DNA from: Streptomyces sp. NBC_01235 | GTDB lineage: Bacteria; Actinomycetota; Actinomycetes; Streptomycetales; Streptomycetaceae | Length of the DNA: 64,000 bases | Assembly (NCBI RefSeq): GCF_035989285.1 | Contig: NZ_CP108513.1 | Coordinates: 4,464,001 to 4,528,000, forward strand | Direction of reading: 5' to 3' | Shown here: piece by piece, positions 17,010 to 25,295 of the stretch | Layout: each line of letters begins with the position of its first letter | Numbering within the stretch: the first letter of the stretch is position 1 | The notes under the pieces: model-generated | The model's database searches: none | Told to the model about the DNA's origin: nothing | What the model saw: the letters and a program-made list of their open reading frames with translations, nothing else | Program-made: the position numbers and the translations under genes

Positions 17010-17045
17010 GCATTCCGCCCTCGACCGCCGCGCATTCCGCCCTCG
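17010..17045 (+). repeat. Direct repeat upstream of second MmyB-type regulator
   Basis: GCATTCCGCCCTCG occurs at 17010-17023 and again at 17032-17045, a period of 22 bp (two helical turns), about 90 bp before the regulator start at 17134. It could be an operator; the rest of the 280-bp gap (16854-17133) shows nothing else. Confidence 0.4.
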
Positions 17046-17133
17046 GTCCTGTCCCGCACCGCCCCGCACGCCCCGCACCGCACAGGTGGCCTGTCTACGA
17101 TTTCGGCCAAGCGGCATCCGGCCAGGGGGAGTC

Positions 17134-18057
17134 ATGAACAGACGCACCGAGCTCCGCTCCTTTCTCCGGTCCAGACGCGCCCGGCTGAGCCCGTCCGAGG
17201 TGGGCCTGCCGACGTTCGGAGGGGTTCGCCGGGTGCCGGGGCTACGGCGTGAGGAACTGGCACAGCTGGCCGGGGTCGGGGTCGACTACTACGTCCGGCT
17301 GGAGCAGGGACGGAATGACAAGGTCTCCGCAGCCGTACTCGACGCGGTCGCCCACGCGCTGCGTCTGGACGAGCTGGAGCGGGTCCATCTGCACAACCTC
17401 GCCCGCCCGGACCGCCCGGACCGCCCCGGCCGGAGACAGCCCCACCAACCCCCCGCCGACCAGGTCTCGCAGGGTTCGCAGTGGCTGCTGGACACCATGC
17501 CGGACACCGCGGCGTTCGTCATGGGGCGCCGGACGCAGGTGCTGGCGTGGAACCGCCCCGCCTCGAAGATCTTCCTCGATTTCGACCCCGTGCCGGAGCG
17601 CAATCTGGCCCTCCTGGTGTACCTGCAGCCCGCCATCCGGCAACTGGTGCTCGACTGGGCGGTCATGGCACGGCACGTCGTGGCCTGGCTGCGGCTGGAG
17701 GTGGGCCGCCATCCCGAGGACGAGGAGACGAACGCGTTCATCGCGGAACTGGCCGCGACGGACCCCGACTTCCTGCGGCTGTGGAACGAACAGGACGTCG
17801 TCGACCCCATGCACGGCAGCTACTCCCTCCAGCACCCGCTGCTCGGTGCGCTCACCACCACCTTCCGGACGCTGCTCCTTCCCGAGGACCCGGACCAGCT
17901 GCTGATCGTCTACGCCATCACGCCGGATCCCGACGGACCGGGGGAAGCGGACAGCGCGATCTGGAACACGCCACCGGATCACGGACCGGTCCTGCCGGGG
18001 TGCTGCCCCACCCACGACATCGCCGCTTTCATCGTGCAGGGCGGCGACCTGACCTGA
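17134..18057 (+). CDS. XRE regulator with MmyB-like ligand-binding domain
   Basis: 307 residues. Helix-turn-helix around 25-80 (RRVPGLRREELAQLAGVGVD … RLEQGRNDKVS), then the MmyB-like domain (QWLLDTMPDTAAFVMGRRTQVLAWNRPA … PERNLALLVYLQP … LWNEQDVVDPMHGSYSLQHP). ATG at 17134 follows GGGGGAG at good spacing; longer in-frame versions have no ribosome site. Target genes are not evident, since it stands alone. The Pro/Arg-rich stretch at 130-150 (ARPDRPDRPGRRQPHQPP) is a linker. Confidence 0.9.
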   Translation: MNRRTELRSFLRSRRARLSPSEVGLPTFGGVRRVPGLRREELAQLAGVGVDYYVRLEQGRNDKVSAAVLDAVAHALRLDELERVHLHNLARPDRPDRPGRRQPHQPPADQVSQGSQWLLDTMPDTAAFVMGRRTQVLAWNRPASKIFLDFDPVPERNLALLVYLQPAIRQLVLDWAVMARHVVAWLRLEVGRHPEDEETNAFIAELAATDPDFLRLWNEQDVVDPMHGSYSLQHPLLGALTTTFRTLLLPEDPDQLLIVYAITPDPDGPGEADSAIWNTPPDHGPVLPGCCPTHDIAAFIVQGGDLT

Positions 18058-18229
18058 CGAGGGGTCCGGCGGCGTCCGCTCTCGACGCGCGCGACCGACG
18101 ACGACCCTCCGTCTCCGTACGCTCGTCGGGCGGCTCGCCCGAGCCACCTGCTCGGGGGCCGTCTCCGAGGGGGTGGCAGGTGTGAGCCACGCCACGGGAA
18201 CCCTTCCGGGGGCCCGGAGAGGTACAGGT

Positions 18230-18922
18230 GTGAGGTCCAACGATGACGACGACGGGCGTTTGCGGGGGCGGGTGCGGAGCGGGGAGCGTGAGGCGTTCTC
18301 CGAGCTGTACGAGCTGTACGCCACGGCCATCCACAACCATGCCCTTCGGCTGACCGGTGACTGGTCGACGGCCGAGGAGGTCATGTCGGAGACGTTTCTT
18401 GCCGCCTGGCGGGGTCGGGGGGCCGTGGAGGCCGAAGGGGGTTCGTTGCGGCCCTGGTTGTTCGGGATCGCCACCAACAAGGCACGTAACGCCGACCGGA
18501 GTGTGCGACGGCGGCTCGCCTTTCTCGCCCGGCGGTCCGAGGCCGAGACGATGGACGACTTCGCCGAGGACGTCGTCGGACGGGTGGACGACGCTCGGCG
18601 GCTCGCCGAAGTACGGCGGGTACTGGGGCGGTTGCGGCGGCACGAGCGGGAGGTCATCGCCCTGTGCGTGTGGGGCGGGCTCGACTACGCGCAGGCCGCC
18701 GAGGCTCTCGGGGTACCCGTGGGGACCGTGCGGTCACGGTTGTCCCGGGCCCGGGCGCGGCTTCGGGACATCGTCGAGCGGGAGACGCGAACCACCCGCA
18801 CAGAACTCCGCACAACCCGTACGGAAACCTTCCCAACCCGTACGGAACGGCGCCCTCGTCGCGGAGAGGTAGAGAGTGAGACCGCGTTCGCGGTCCTGCC
18901 CATTCAGGAGGAAGCCCGATGA
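18230..18922 (+). CDS. ECF-type RNA polymerase sigma factor
   Basis: 230 residues with sigma region 2 (EAFSELYELYATAIHNHALRL … AEEVMSETFLAAWRG … LRPWLFGIATNKARN) and region 4 (LRRHEREVIALCVWGGLDYAQAAEALGVPVGTVRSRLSRAR). Start taken as GTG 18230 with GGAGAGG upstream. The C-terminal tail is a repetitive Arg/Thr/Glu stretch (RTTRTELRTTRTET). The stop overlaps the ATG of a CU044_5270-type membrane-anchored protein (ATGA), the usual partner of this sigma group, probably acting as its anti-sigma or sensor. Confidence 0.92.
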   Translation: MRSNDDDDGRLRGRVRSGEREAFSELYELYATAIHNHALRLTGDWSTAEEVMSETFLAAWRGRGAVEAEGGSLRPWLFGIATNKARNADRSVRRRLAFLARRSEAETMDDFAEDVVGRVDDARRLAEVRRVLGRLRRHEREVIALCVWGGLDYAQAAEALGVPVGTVRSRLSRARARLRDIVERETRTTRTELRTTRTETFPTRTERRPRRGEVESETAFAVLPIQEEAR

Positions 18923-20058
18923 ACTCCACTCCGGAGGAACTCGACGAACTCGGCGAACTGGAGCGGCTGTTGCCGGCCGGTCCCGTCGAGCGGGGGCTGC
19001 CGTCCGGGCGTCACTCCCACCACAAGGACGTTCTGATGCAGCTCATCGACCGCGACAGCGATCGCGACCGCGACCGCCACCGCGACCGCAACCGCAACCG
19101 CGACTCTCGTGACGAGACGAAGGGCGTCCGCTCGCTGCCCAGGCCCCGCCTGTTGTCCCGGCCCGCGCTCGTCGCCGGTGCCGTCGCCGTCGCGCTGGCG
19201 GCCGGGCTCACCGTCGGGATCGGCGCGGGGCAGCACGAGGGGGGTGGCACGGCGGCTCGGCCCGGTGCGAGCAGCACGGGCGGCAGCAACAGTCGCAGTG
19301 CCGCCGCCACGCTCGGCCGTATCGCCGCCGTGGCCATGCGGACCGACGTCGAAGCCGTCGGCGAGAACCAGTTCGTGTACGTGCGGAGCAGGACGGCCGG
19401 CAACGAAGGTGTCTTCGAGGGCCCCGTCAAGCTGGGGAAGCTGCATGAGCGGCAGGTGTGGTTCTCGCAGCGGGCGGGGTCCACGATCGACATCGGGCTG
19501 ATCCGCGAGGACGGGCAGGACTGGCCGATCGAGGTGGGCGTGCCGGACGGGACCGATCCGAAGGACGCCGGGGTTCCCGCCGGAATCGACCGGCCCACGT
19601 ACGCCTGGCTCGCCTCCCTGCCCACCGATCCCGAGGCGCTGCTGAAGCTGCTCTACAAGGAGACGCCGCAGGACGAGACCCGTAAAGACCGGGGCCAGGC
19701 CGTCTTCAACCAGATCGGTGACCTCATCAGGGAGCAGATCATGCCCTCCGCCACCGCCGCCGCCTTCTACCGGGCCGCCGCGCGGATTCCCGGCGTGACC
19801 GAGCTGCCCGACGCCGTGGACGCGGCGGGACGGGCCGGGATCGCCATCGCCCGTGAGGACGCGGCAGACGGAACCCGTACGGAGTGGATCTTCGACCGCA
19901 CCTCCCTCGACTACCTCGGCGAACGCACCGTCTTCAGCCGGGACACCGAGCGGGCCGAGGCGGGGACGGTCCTGTTCACCAGCGCGGTGCTGGAGCGTGC
20001 CGTCGTCGACAAGAGCGGCCGGGCCCCCGGCGACCGCCGCCGGGCCGGACGGAGCTAG
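18919..20058 (+). CDS. CU044_5270-family protein, sigma-factor partner
   Basis: 379 residues: a cytoplasmic N-terminus beginning MNSTPEELDELGELERLLPA, an Asp-Arg repeat (about residues 43-65), a single membrane segment (ALVAGAVAVALAAGLTVGIGAG, about 88-109) and a long extracytoplasmic domain with WLASLPTDPEALLKLLYKE and RTEWIFDRTSLDYLGERTV typical of the family. Coupled to the ECF sigma gene by ATGA. It probably sequesters or tunes the sigma factor in response to envelope signals (inference from gene pairing). The TAG stop overlaps the converging hydrolase stop at CTAG. Confidence 0.85.
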   Translation: MNSTPEELDELGELERLLPAGPVERGLPSGRHSHHKDVLMQLIDRDSDRDRDRHRDRNRNRDSRDETKGVRSLPRPRLLSRPALVAGAVAVALAAGLTVGIGAGQHEGGGTAARPGASSTGGSNSRSAAATLGRIAAVAMRTDVEAVGENQFVYVRSRTAGNEGVFEGPVKLGKLHERQVWFSQRAGSTIDIGLIREDGQDWPIEVGVPDGTDPKDAGVPAGIDRPTYAWLASLPTDPEALLKLLYKETPQDETRKDRGQAVFNQIGDLIREQIMPSATAAAFYRAAARIPGVTELPDAVDAAGRAGIAIAREDAADGTRTEWIFDRTSLDYLGERTVFSRDTERAEAGTVLFTSAVLERAVVDKSGRAPGDRRRAGRS

Positions 20059-21386
20059 TCCGCGGCCGCGGCCGTTCCTGTCCCCGCGCGCCTCGCAGCC
20101 GCAGCCGCCGCCGCACGGACTCTCCTCGTGCGGCCGTGCTCGGCCAGGAAGGCGAGTGCGGGGGCGGGGACGCCCGCGGTCTCCGTGAGTCTGCGTTGCA
20201 GCCAGTCGGAGGCGGTGGCCAAGGCGGTCGGGGTGGCGGCCGGGTCCCAGGGGTGGGCGGGGGCGGTGACGGTGTGGACGAGCGTCCACTCCTGGAGGCG
20301 ACGGGTGAGGAAGGGGTCGTTCCGCACGGCCTCGGCCAGGGGGTCCGCCCAGGCCTTCCAGGTGTCGTCGGCCGCACGGTGGAGCGTTGCCGCCCTTCGG
20401 TCCAGGTGCCGCAGCACCGCCGAGCGGGCCATCTGGCGGTCCGGGTCGGTGAGGATGCGGCGGATCAGGGGCGTCTCCTCGGCGGGCGGTACCCGGTCGA
20501 GGGCCCGCAGGTACTCGGCGAACCTCGCGTGCTCCGGGGGTTCGGGAGCCGTGCCCAGGAAGGTTGTCAGCGCCTTGTGCAGGGCGTCCGGGCGGTCCAG
20601 GTGGACGTCGTGGGAGGCGTCCGGGATCACCGTGACGTGGGTGTCGGTGGGGCGGCGGGTTCGCATCTCCCGTTGCTCCTCCGGCGGCATCGTTCCGTTC
20701 TCGCCCCGGACCACCAGGGTGGGGCAGGTCAGCCGCGACCACTGGTCCCAGTAGTCCTGCTCGGGCAGTTCCGCCACCGCCGCGACCATCGTGTCGCGGT
20801 CGACGCGGGCGTGACCGGTGCCGTCAGGGCGCCAGTCCAGGCCTCTCGCCCAGGCCTCGTGGCCGAGGAAGGCGGCGGCCTGCTCGAAGGTCGGGAACGG
20901 GGTCGGCCAGCCGTCCAGCCAGCTCCCTATCCGCTCGGGGAGTTCCGGGTCGCCGCCCGCCGGGCCCGCCTCCACCAGGATCAGGGAGCTGACGCGGGAC
21001 GGATGGGCCGCCGCCGTCAGCAGGGCCGTCAGGCCGCCCAGGGACTGGCCCAGGAGGATCGCCGGGGGAAGGTCGAGCTCGTCCAGCAGCGCTACGACGT
21101 CCCGTACCGCCGCCGCTCTCGTCATGTCCACCGGGGCGCGGGTGCTCTCGCCGTGGCCTCGGGCGTCGTATCTCACCACGCGGTGTCCGTCGGCGAGGAG
21201 ACGGGCGGTCAGGTCGTCCCATTCGCCCAGGTGGCCCGCGAGGCCGTGCAGGAGCAGGACCGGAGGCGGAGGCGGGGGCGGGGGCGGAGGCAGGGTGGCG
21301 CGGGCCGGGACGGTCGGCGTGGATGGGCTCTCGTCGCGGTAGGAGAGGTGGATTCCGTCGGGGGTGGTGAGGGTGCGGGGCGTCAA
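20055..21386 (-). CDS. Alpha/beta-fold hydrolase with C-terminal helical extension
   Basis: 443 residues. The hydrolase domain has the oxyanion HGLAG, nucleophile elbow GQSLGG (Ser115), an Asp in the late strand and ASHDVH with the catalytic His. Ten consecutive Pro (33-42) precede the first core strand. After ~270 residues comes a ~170-residue helical extension (REFAEYLRALDRVPP-like start, RRILTDPDRQMARSAVLRHLDRRAA) of unknown role. Substrate unknown. Converges with the sigma partner gene; the two stop codons share CTAG. Confidence 0.88.
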   Translation of the reverse strand: MTPRTLTTPDGIHLSYRDESPSTPTVPARATLPPPPPPPPPPVLLLHGLAGHLGEWDDLTARLLADGHRVVRYDARGHGESTRAPVDMTRAAAVRDVVALLDELDLPPAILLGQSLGGLTALLTAAAHPSRVSSLILVEAGPAGGDPELPERIGSWLDGWPTPFPTFEQAAAFLGHEAWARGLDWRPDGTGHARVDRDTMVAAVAELPEQDYWDQWSRLTCPTLVVRGENGTMPPEEQREMRTRRPTDTHVTVIPDASHDVHLDRPDALHKALTTFLGTAPEPPEHARFAEYLRALDRVPPAEETPLIRRILTDPDRQMARSAVLRHLDRRAATLHRAADDTWKAWADPLAEAVRNDPFLTRRLQEWTLVHTVTAPAHPWDPAATPTALATASDWLQRRLTETAGVPAPALAFLAEHGRTRRVRAAAAAAARRAGTGTAAAAD

Positions 21387-21493
21387 CTCGGGGGTCCGTC
21401 CGTCCTGCGGTGGGGCACAAGTGCAGTGGGTGGGCTGGGGAGAGAGCCGGGTTTCGGCCGCCTCGGCTCTCTCCCGAGCCTCTCATTCACCCG

Positions 21494-21943
21494 TCATCCA
21501 CTCAGCTGCCTACGGTCGTCCCTCGTGCCGCCCGTGATCTGGATGCGGCGTGGCTTGGCCTGTTCGGCCACCGGGATGCGGAGGCTCAGGACGCCTGCCT
21601 CGTAGGACGCGTCGATGCGGTCCGTGTCGAGGGTCTCGCCCAGGAAGAGCTGGCGGGTGAAGGTGCCGGTCGGGCGCTCGGCGACGATCAGTTCCGCTCC
21701 CTCGGGGGCGGGTGAACGGCGCTCGGCACGCACGTTGAGGACGTTGCGTTCGACGTCCAGTTCGATCGTCTCGGGGTCGATGCCGGGGAGGTCGAAGTGG
21801 ACGAGGAAGTCGTCGCCCGAACGGTAGGCGTCCATCGCCATCGCGGCGGGGTGGCGCTCGGTTCCGGTACCCGGGCCGGCGCCGAACAACTGCTGGGCGA
21901 GTCGGTCGAACTCGCGGAACGGGTCGGTACGCATGAGCATCAC
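21494..21943 (-). CDS. Hsp20/alpha-crystallin small heat-shock protein
   Basis: 149 residues with the alpha-crystallin domain (DFLVHFDLPGIDPETIELDVE … LNVRAERR … LFLGETLDTDRIDASYEAGVLSLRIPV). It holds unfolding proteins in a refoldable state in the cytoplasm. GGAGTGA lies before the ATG, and a near-consensus sigma-70-type promoter (21989-22017) sits 46 bp upstream. No HspR, CIRCE or RheA-type inverted repeat was found. Confidence 0.93.
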   Translation of the reverse strand: MMLMRTDPFREFDRLAQQLFGAGPGTGTERHPAAMAMDAYRSGDDFLVHFDLPGIDPETIELDVERNVLNVRAERRSPAPEGAELIVAERPTGTFTRQLFLGETLDTDRIDASYEAGVLSLRIPVAEQAKPRRIQITGGTRDDRRQLSG

Positions 21944-21988
21944 GGGTCACTCCTCCAGGTGTCGTCGGTGCGATGCCCTACGACTTCT

Positions 21989-22017
21989 TATATAGCTCGA
22001 AGGAGGAAAGTTGACAA
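21989..22017 (-). promoter_or_regulatory. Consensus-like promoter of hsp20
   Basis: On the minus strand TTGTCA (-35, 22012-22017) is separated by exactly 17 bp from TATATA (-10, 21989-21994), unusually close to the vegetative consensus for Streptomyces. Transcription would begin near 21981, giving a ~38-nt leader. Confidence 0.65.
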
Positions 22018-22089
22018 CCCACGACTCAGGTTCGGGCTCGCCGAGCCTGCCCGTTAGCCTCGGAACGACGAACCAGGAGGCAGGCAGAC

Positions 22090-22392
22090 ATGGCGAAGAT
22101 TCCCAGTGCGGCGATCGCCGCGGGCGGGCTGGTCGGCGGGTACGGCGTGGCCCGGTGGACGAAGAAGCGGCCGCTGGGCGGGGCCGTCCTCGCCGTCGCG
22201 GGGGCCGCGGCCGCGCAGCAGTGGCGGCGGCAGGCGGGCGGCAAGGCCGCGGGGGCGTTGACCGCGGCGTACGTGGCCGCCTTCGCGGGGTCGCATCCGC
22301 TGGCGAAGAAGGTCGGTGCCTGGCCGTCGGTGTTCGGCGTGGCGGGCGCGGTCGCGCTCGCGTCGTGGGCGGTGGCGGACCGGCGCGCCTGA
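22090..22392 (+). CDS. Small Ala/Gly-rich membrane protein (100 aa)
   Basis: The sequence alternates hydrophobic segments (IPSAAIAAGGLVGGYGVA, GGAVLAVAGAAAA, GALTAAYVAAFAG, WPSVFGVAGAVALASWAVA) with basic loops, consistent with three or four short membrane helices. AGGAGG precedes the ATG by 7 nt. Unknown function; divergent from hsp20. Confidence 0.75.
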   Translation: MAKIPSAAIAAGGLVGGYGVARWTKKRPLGGAVLAVAGAAAAQQWRRQAGGKAAGALTAAYVAAFAGSHPLAKKVGAWPSVFGVAGAVALASWAVADRRA

Positions 22393-22410
22393 GCCTCCGC
22401 CGGGCCGGCC

Positions 22411-23319
22411 TCAGGAGGAGTGCGGCGGGTATGGAGGAGTCGGACAGGGAGGGTACGGAGGGTACGGGGACGAGGGCGCCGCATACGGCGAAGGCACCCC
22501 ATAGCCGGTCGGCTCCGGCTCACCCTCCGGACCCGGACCCCGCCCCAGCGCCGACGCGAACGTCAGCCCGTACCGGCGGTTCAGGCGTCGGATCTCCCAC
22601 ACCGAGAGGGCCGTCACCGACAAGGGGCCGCCCAGGAGGAACGGGTAGAGGACGAGGGGCGGGGCGTTGACGTCGGGGCCGTCGAGGCAGCTCAGGACGA
22701 ACAGGGACCACACCAGGACCGGGGAGACCAGCGCGGGCAGCAACTCGTGGACGTCGCCGAGGCGGAAGCAGGAGTTGAACGAGTACCAGACGCAGCTCAG
22801 CACCGAGAAGGCCCCCATGGCCACGACGACGAGGCACATGGGGAGGACGAGGACGACGAACGGCAGGAACACCACCGCCGTGGCGAGGATGCCGTGGGAG
22901 CGGATCTCGCTCCACGGGATGACCTCCCCTTGCAGCAGCTTGGCGAGGAGCGTGCCGCCTCCGCCGGCCATGAGTGTGCCGAGCAGCAGGGCGCGCAGCG
23001 TCTCTCCCGGTGCCTTGAGGCGACCGAAGTAGACCCGGCGCAGTGGGGGACGGGCCGCGGTGATGAAGACCGTCACGGCGACCAGACCGGCCACGCAGAG
23101 GATTCCGAAGCCGGCCACCAGGTCCACGAGCTTGCCGAAGGCGAACTCCGCGCGGCCTTCGGCGAGCGGGTAGGACACCAGCATCCATCCCGTCGCCGCC
23201 AGCCCGGCCAGCGTGCGGCCGGACTGGAGCCGGTCGATGACACGGTCCCGGATCTGGCCTGGGCGCGGGTCCGCGGCCCCGGCGCCGATCTCCAGGAACT
23301 CGCGGGCAGTGCGGAGCAT
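22411..23319 (-). CDS. Unknown integral membrane protein (302 aa)
   Basis: At least six hydrophobic segments are visible (for example TLAGLAATGWMLVSYPLA, LVAGFGILCVAGLVAVTVFI, LATAVVFLPFVVLVLPMCLV, LLPALVSPVLVWSLFVLS, LVLYPFLLGGPLSVTALSVW). The C-terminus is a Pro/Tyr-rich tail (PSPYAAPSSPYPPYPPCPTP). No transporter or enzyme signature. It stands alone between two oppositely controlled genes. Confidence 0.7.
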   Translation of the reverse strand: MLRTAREFLEIGAGAADPRPGQIRDRVIDRLQSGRTLAGLAATGWMLVSYPLAEGRAEFAFGKLVDLVAGFGILCVAGLVAVTVFITAARPPLRRVYFGRLKAPGETLRALLLGTLMAGGGGTLLAKLLQGEVIPWSEIRSHGILATAVVFLPFVVLVLPMCLVVVAMGAFSVLSCVWYSFNSCFRLGDVHELLPALVSPVLVWSLFVLSCLDGPDVNAPPLVLYPFLLGGPLSVTALSVWEIRRLNRRYGLTFASALGRGPGPEGEPEPTGYGVPSPYAAPSSPYPPYPPCPTPPYPPHSS

Positions 23320-23386
23320 GCTGTTCGGATCCCTGCCGTCGCTGGTGACGAAGATGTTCGGCGGATCACCTTATACGATCTTTACC

Positions 23387-24349
23387 TTACGGAGTTCCCG
23401 CCCTCGACCGGAACGCCCGTCGATACCCCTGCGGGCTCGTCCCCACCATGCTCCGGAACCGCTCCCGAAACGCCGTCGGGGAGCCGAACCCCGCCTGGGT
23501 GGCGATCCGTTCCACCGGGTACGCCGTCGACTCCAGGAGGTACTGCGCGCGCCGCACCCGCGCCCGGTGCAGCCAGCGCAGGGGTGTCGTCCCGGTCTGT
23601 TCGCGGAAGCGGCGGTTGAGGGTGCGGGTGCTCATGCCGGCCCGCCCGGCGATCCGGTCCAGCGTCAGATCGCTGCCGCAGTTGTCCTCCAGCCAGGCCA
23701 GCAGGGGTTCGAGGGTCGCCCCGGCGGGCGCCGGTGACAGGTCCTGGACGATGAACTGGGCCTGGCCGCCCTCCCGTTCGAGCGGCATGACCGACATCCG
23801 GGCCGCCTGCGCGGCGATCGCCGACCCGTAGTCGTGGCGGATCATGTGCAGGCACATGTCCAGCGCCGCCGCCGCGCCCGCCGAGGTGAGGAACTGACCG
23901 TTGTCGACGTAGAGGACGTTCGGGTCGACCGTCACCTTCGGGTAGCGCTCGGCCAGGTCCCGCGCGGCGATCCAGTGTGTCGTCACGCGCAGCCCGTCCA
24001 GCAGGCCCGTCGCGGCGAACAGGAACGCCCCGACGCAGACCGACGCGATCCGCGTGCCGTTCGCCGCCGCGTCCCGCAGGGCCTCCGCGACGCCGTCCGG
24101 CAGCTCCTCGGGCGGGTTCGCCACCCCGGGCAGGATGATCGTGTCCGCCTCGGCCAGCGCGTCCAGCCCGTACGGCGCGCGCACGGTGAACGCGCCCGCG
24201 CTCACCTCCCCGGCGGTGGACGGCGAGCAGACCCGCACCCGGTACGCCGCCCGCCCGTCGGGCAGCCGCGCCCAGCCGAAGGCGTCGATCGGGGCGGACA
24301 GATCGAACGGGACGACCCCGTCCAGGACCAGTACGGCGACGGTGTGCAT
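23387..24349 (-). CDS. GlxA-like AraC-family regulator with DJ-1/PfpI sensor domain
   Basis: 320 residues: an N-terminal DJ-1/PfpI-type amidotransferase-like domain (VAVLVLDGVVPFDLSAPIDAFG … IASVCVGAFLFAATGLLDG … THW) and a C-terminal AraC double helix-turn-helix (LTLDRIAGRAGMSTRTLNRRF … PVERIATQAGFGSPTAFRERF … GTSPQGYRRAF). The start ATG 24349 begins the PfpI domain; the frame stays open far upstream only because a stop-free repeat array precedes it. The regulated genes are unknown. Confidence 0.9.
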   Translation of the reverse strand: MHTVAVLVLDGVVPFDLSAPIDAFGWARLPDGRAAYRVRVCSPSTAGEVSAGAFTVRAPYGLDALAEADTIILPGVANPPEELPDGVAEALRDAAANGTRIASVCVGAFLFAATGLLDGLRVTTHWIAARDLAERYPKVTVDPNVLYVDNGQFLTSAGAAAALDMCLHMIRHDYGSAIAAQAARMSVMPLEREGGQAQFIVQDLSPAPAGATLEPLLAWLEDNCGSDLTLDRIAGRAGMSTRTLNRRFREQTGTTPLRWLHRARVRRAQYLLESTAYPVERIATQAGFGSPTAFRERFRSMVGTSPQGYRRAFRSRAGTP

Positions 24350-24402
24350 GGCGAGAGCGTAGGCATACGACGGATTCCCGCCGACCCCGGGTACACGACA
24401 GC

Positions 24403-24725
24403 GCTGCCCGACAGCCGGGCATGGTCGGGCCTGGCAGCCGGCAATGAGCGGCCCTGAGCCGGGCATGAGCAGCCCTGGCAGCCGGGCATGAGCAGCCCTG
24501 GCAGCCGGGCATGAGCAGCCCTGGCAGCGGGCATGGGCGGCCTTGGCAGCGGGCATGGGCGGTCCTGAGCCGGGCATGAGCGGCCCTGGCAGCGGGCATG
24601 GGCGGCCCTGAGCCGGGCATGGGCGGCCCTGAGCCGGGCATGAGCGGCCCTGGCAGCGGGCATGGGCGGTCCTGAGCCGGGCATGAGCGGCCCTGGCAGC
24701 CGGGCATGAGCAGCGCTGGCGAGAA
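24403..24725. repeat. Tandem array of ~14 units, 21-23 bp each
   Basis: Two unit types alternate irregularly: GAGC(A/G)GCCCTGGCAGC(C)GGGCAT and GGGCGG(C/T)CCTGAGCCGGGCAT. The outer units are degenerate. The array fills most of the 438-bp gap between the GlxA-like regulator start and the small membrane protein at 24788. It has no stop codons in several frames, which creates false long open frames on both strands. No spacer structure, so not CRISPR. Confidence 0.85.
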
Positions 24726-24787
24726 TCCGTCGCCCTCTGGCATTTCCGCCGCTTCCGCGAGATCCCCGCGGTGCCTAGCGTCGGTCC

Positions 24788-25237
24788 GTGACCAAGTTCC
24801 TCCTCGCCGTCCACGTCCTCGCCGCGATCATCGCGATCGGGCCCGTCACCGTCGCCGCCAGCATGTTCCCGCCCGCCGCGCGCCGCGCCCTGGCCGCGCC
24901 GGACGACGCGCGCGCGAGCGAGACCGTGCGGCTGCTGCACCGCATCTGCCAGGTGTACGCGGCCGTCGGCATCGCCGTCCCCGTCTTCGGGTTCGCCACG
25001 GCGGGCGCGATGGGAGTGATGGGCGACACCTGGCTCATCGTGTCGATGGTGCTGACCGTCCTGGCCGCGGGTGTGCTGCTGGTCCTCGTCCTGCCACGCC
25101 AGGAGGTCCTCGTCGAGGGGCAGGGCACACGGGAGACGACCGTCCAACTCGCCATGTTCTCCGGTGTGTTCAACCTGCTGTGGGCCGCGGTGACGGTCTT
25201 GATGATCGTGCGGCCGGGGTCGACGACCGGAGCGTAG
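24788..25237 (+). CDS. Small integral membrane protein (149 aa, DUF2269-like)
   Basis: Start GTG at 24788. Four membrane helices are evident: KFLLAVHVLAAIIAIGPVTV, ICQVYAAVGIAVPVFGFATA, TWLIVSMVLTVLAAGVLLVL and LAMFSGVFNLLWAAVTVLMI. Size and His in the first helix fit the DUF2269 group, though I hold this loosely. Function unknown. It follows the 22-bp repeat array by about 60 bp. Confidence 0.7.
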   Translation: MTKFLLAVHVLAAIIAIGPVTVAASMFPPAARRALAAPDDARASETVRLLHRICQVYAAVGIAVPVFGFATAGAMGVMGDTWLIVSMVLTVLAAGVLLVLVLPRQEVLVEGQGTRETTVQLAMFSGVFNLLWAAVTVLMIVRPGSTTGA

Positions 25238-25295
25238 GACGGGCGTACGCGGCCCAGTTTTCGTTATCGGCCCCACCCCCGTCCGTCTCCCGTGC

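Noticed and set aside
24403..24725. CRISPR array
   Set aside because: Units are contiguous with no spacers and no cas genes are nearby.
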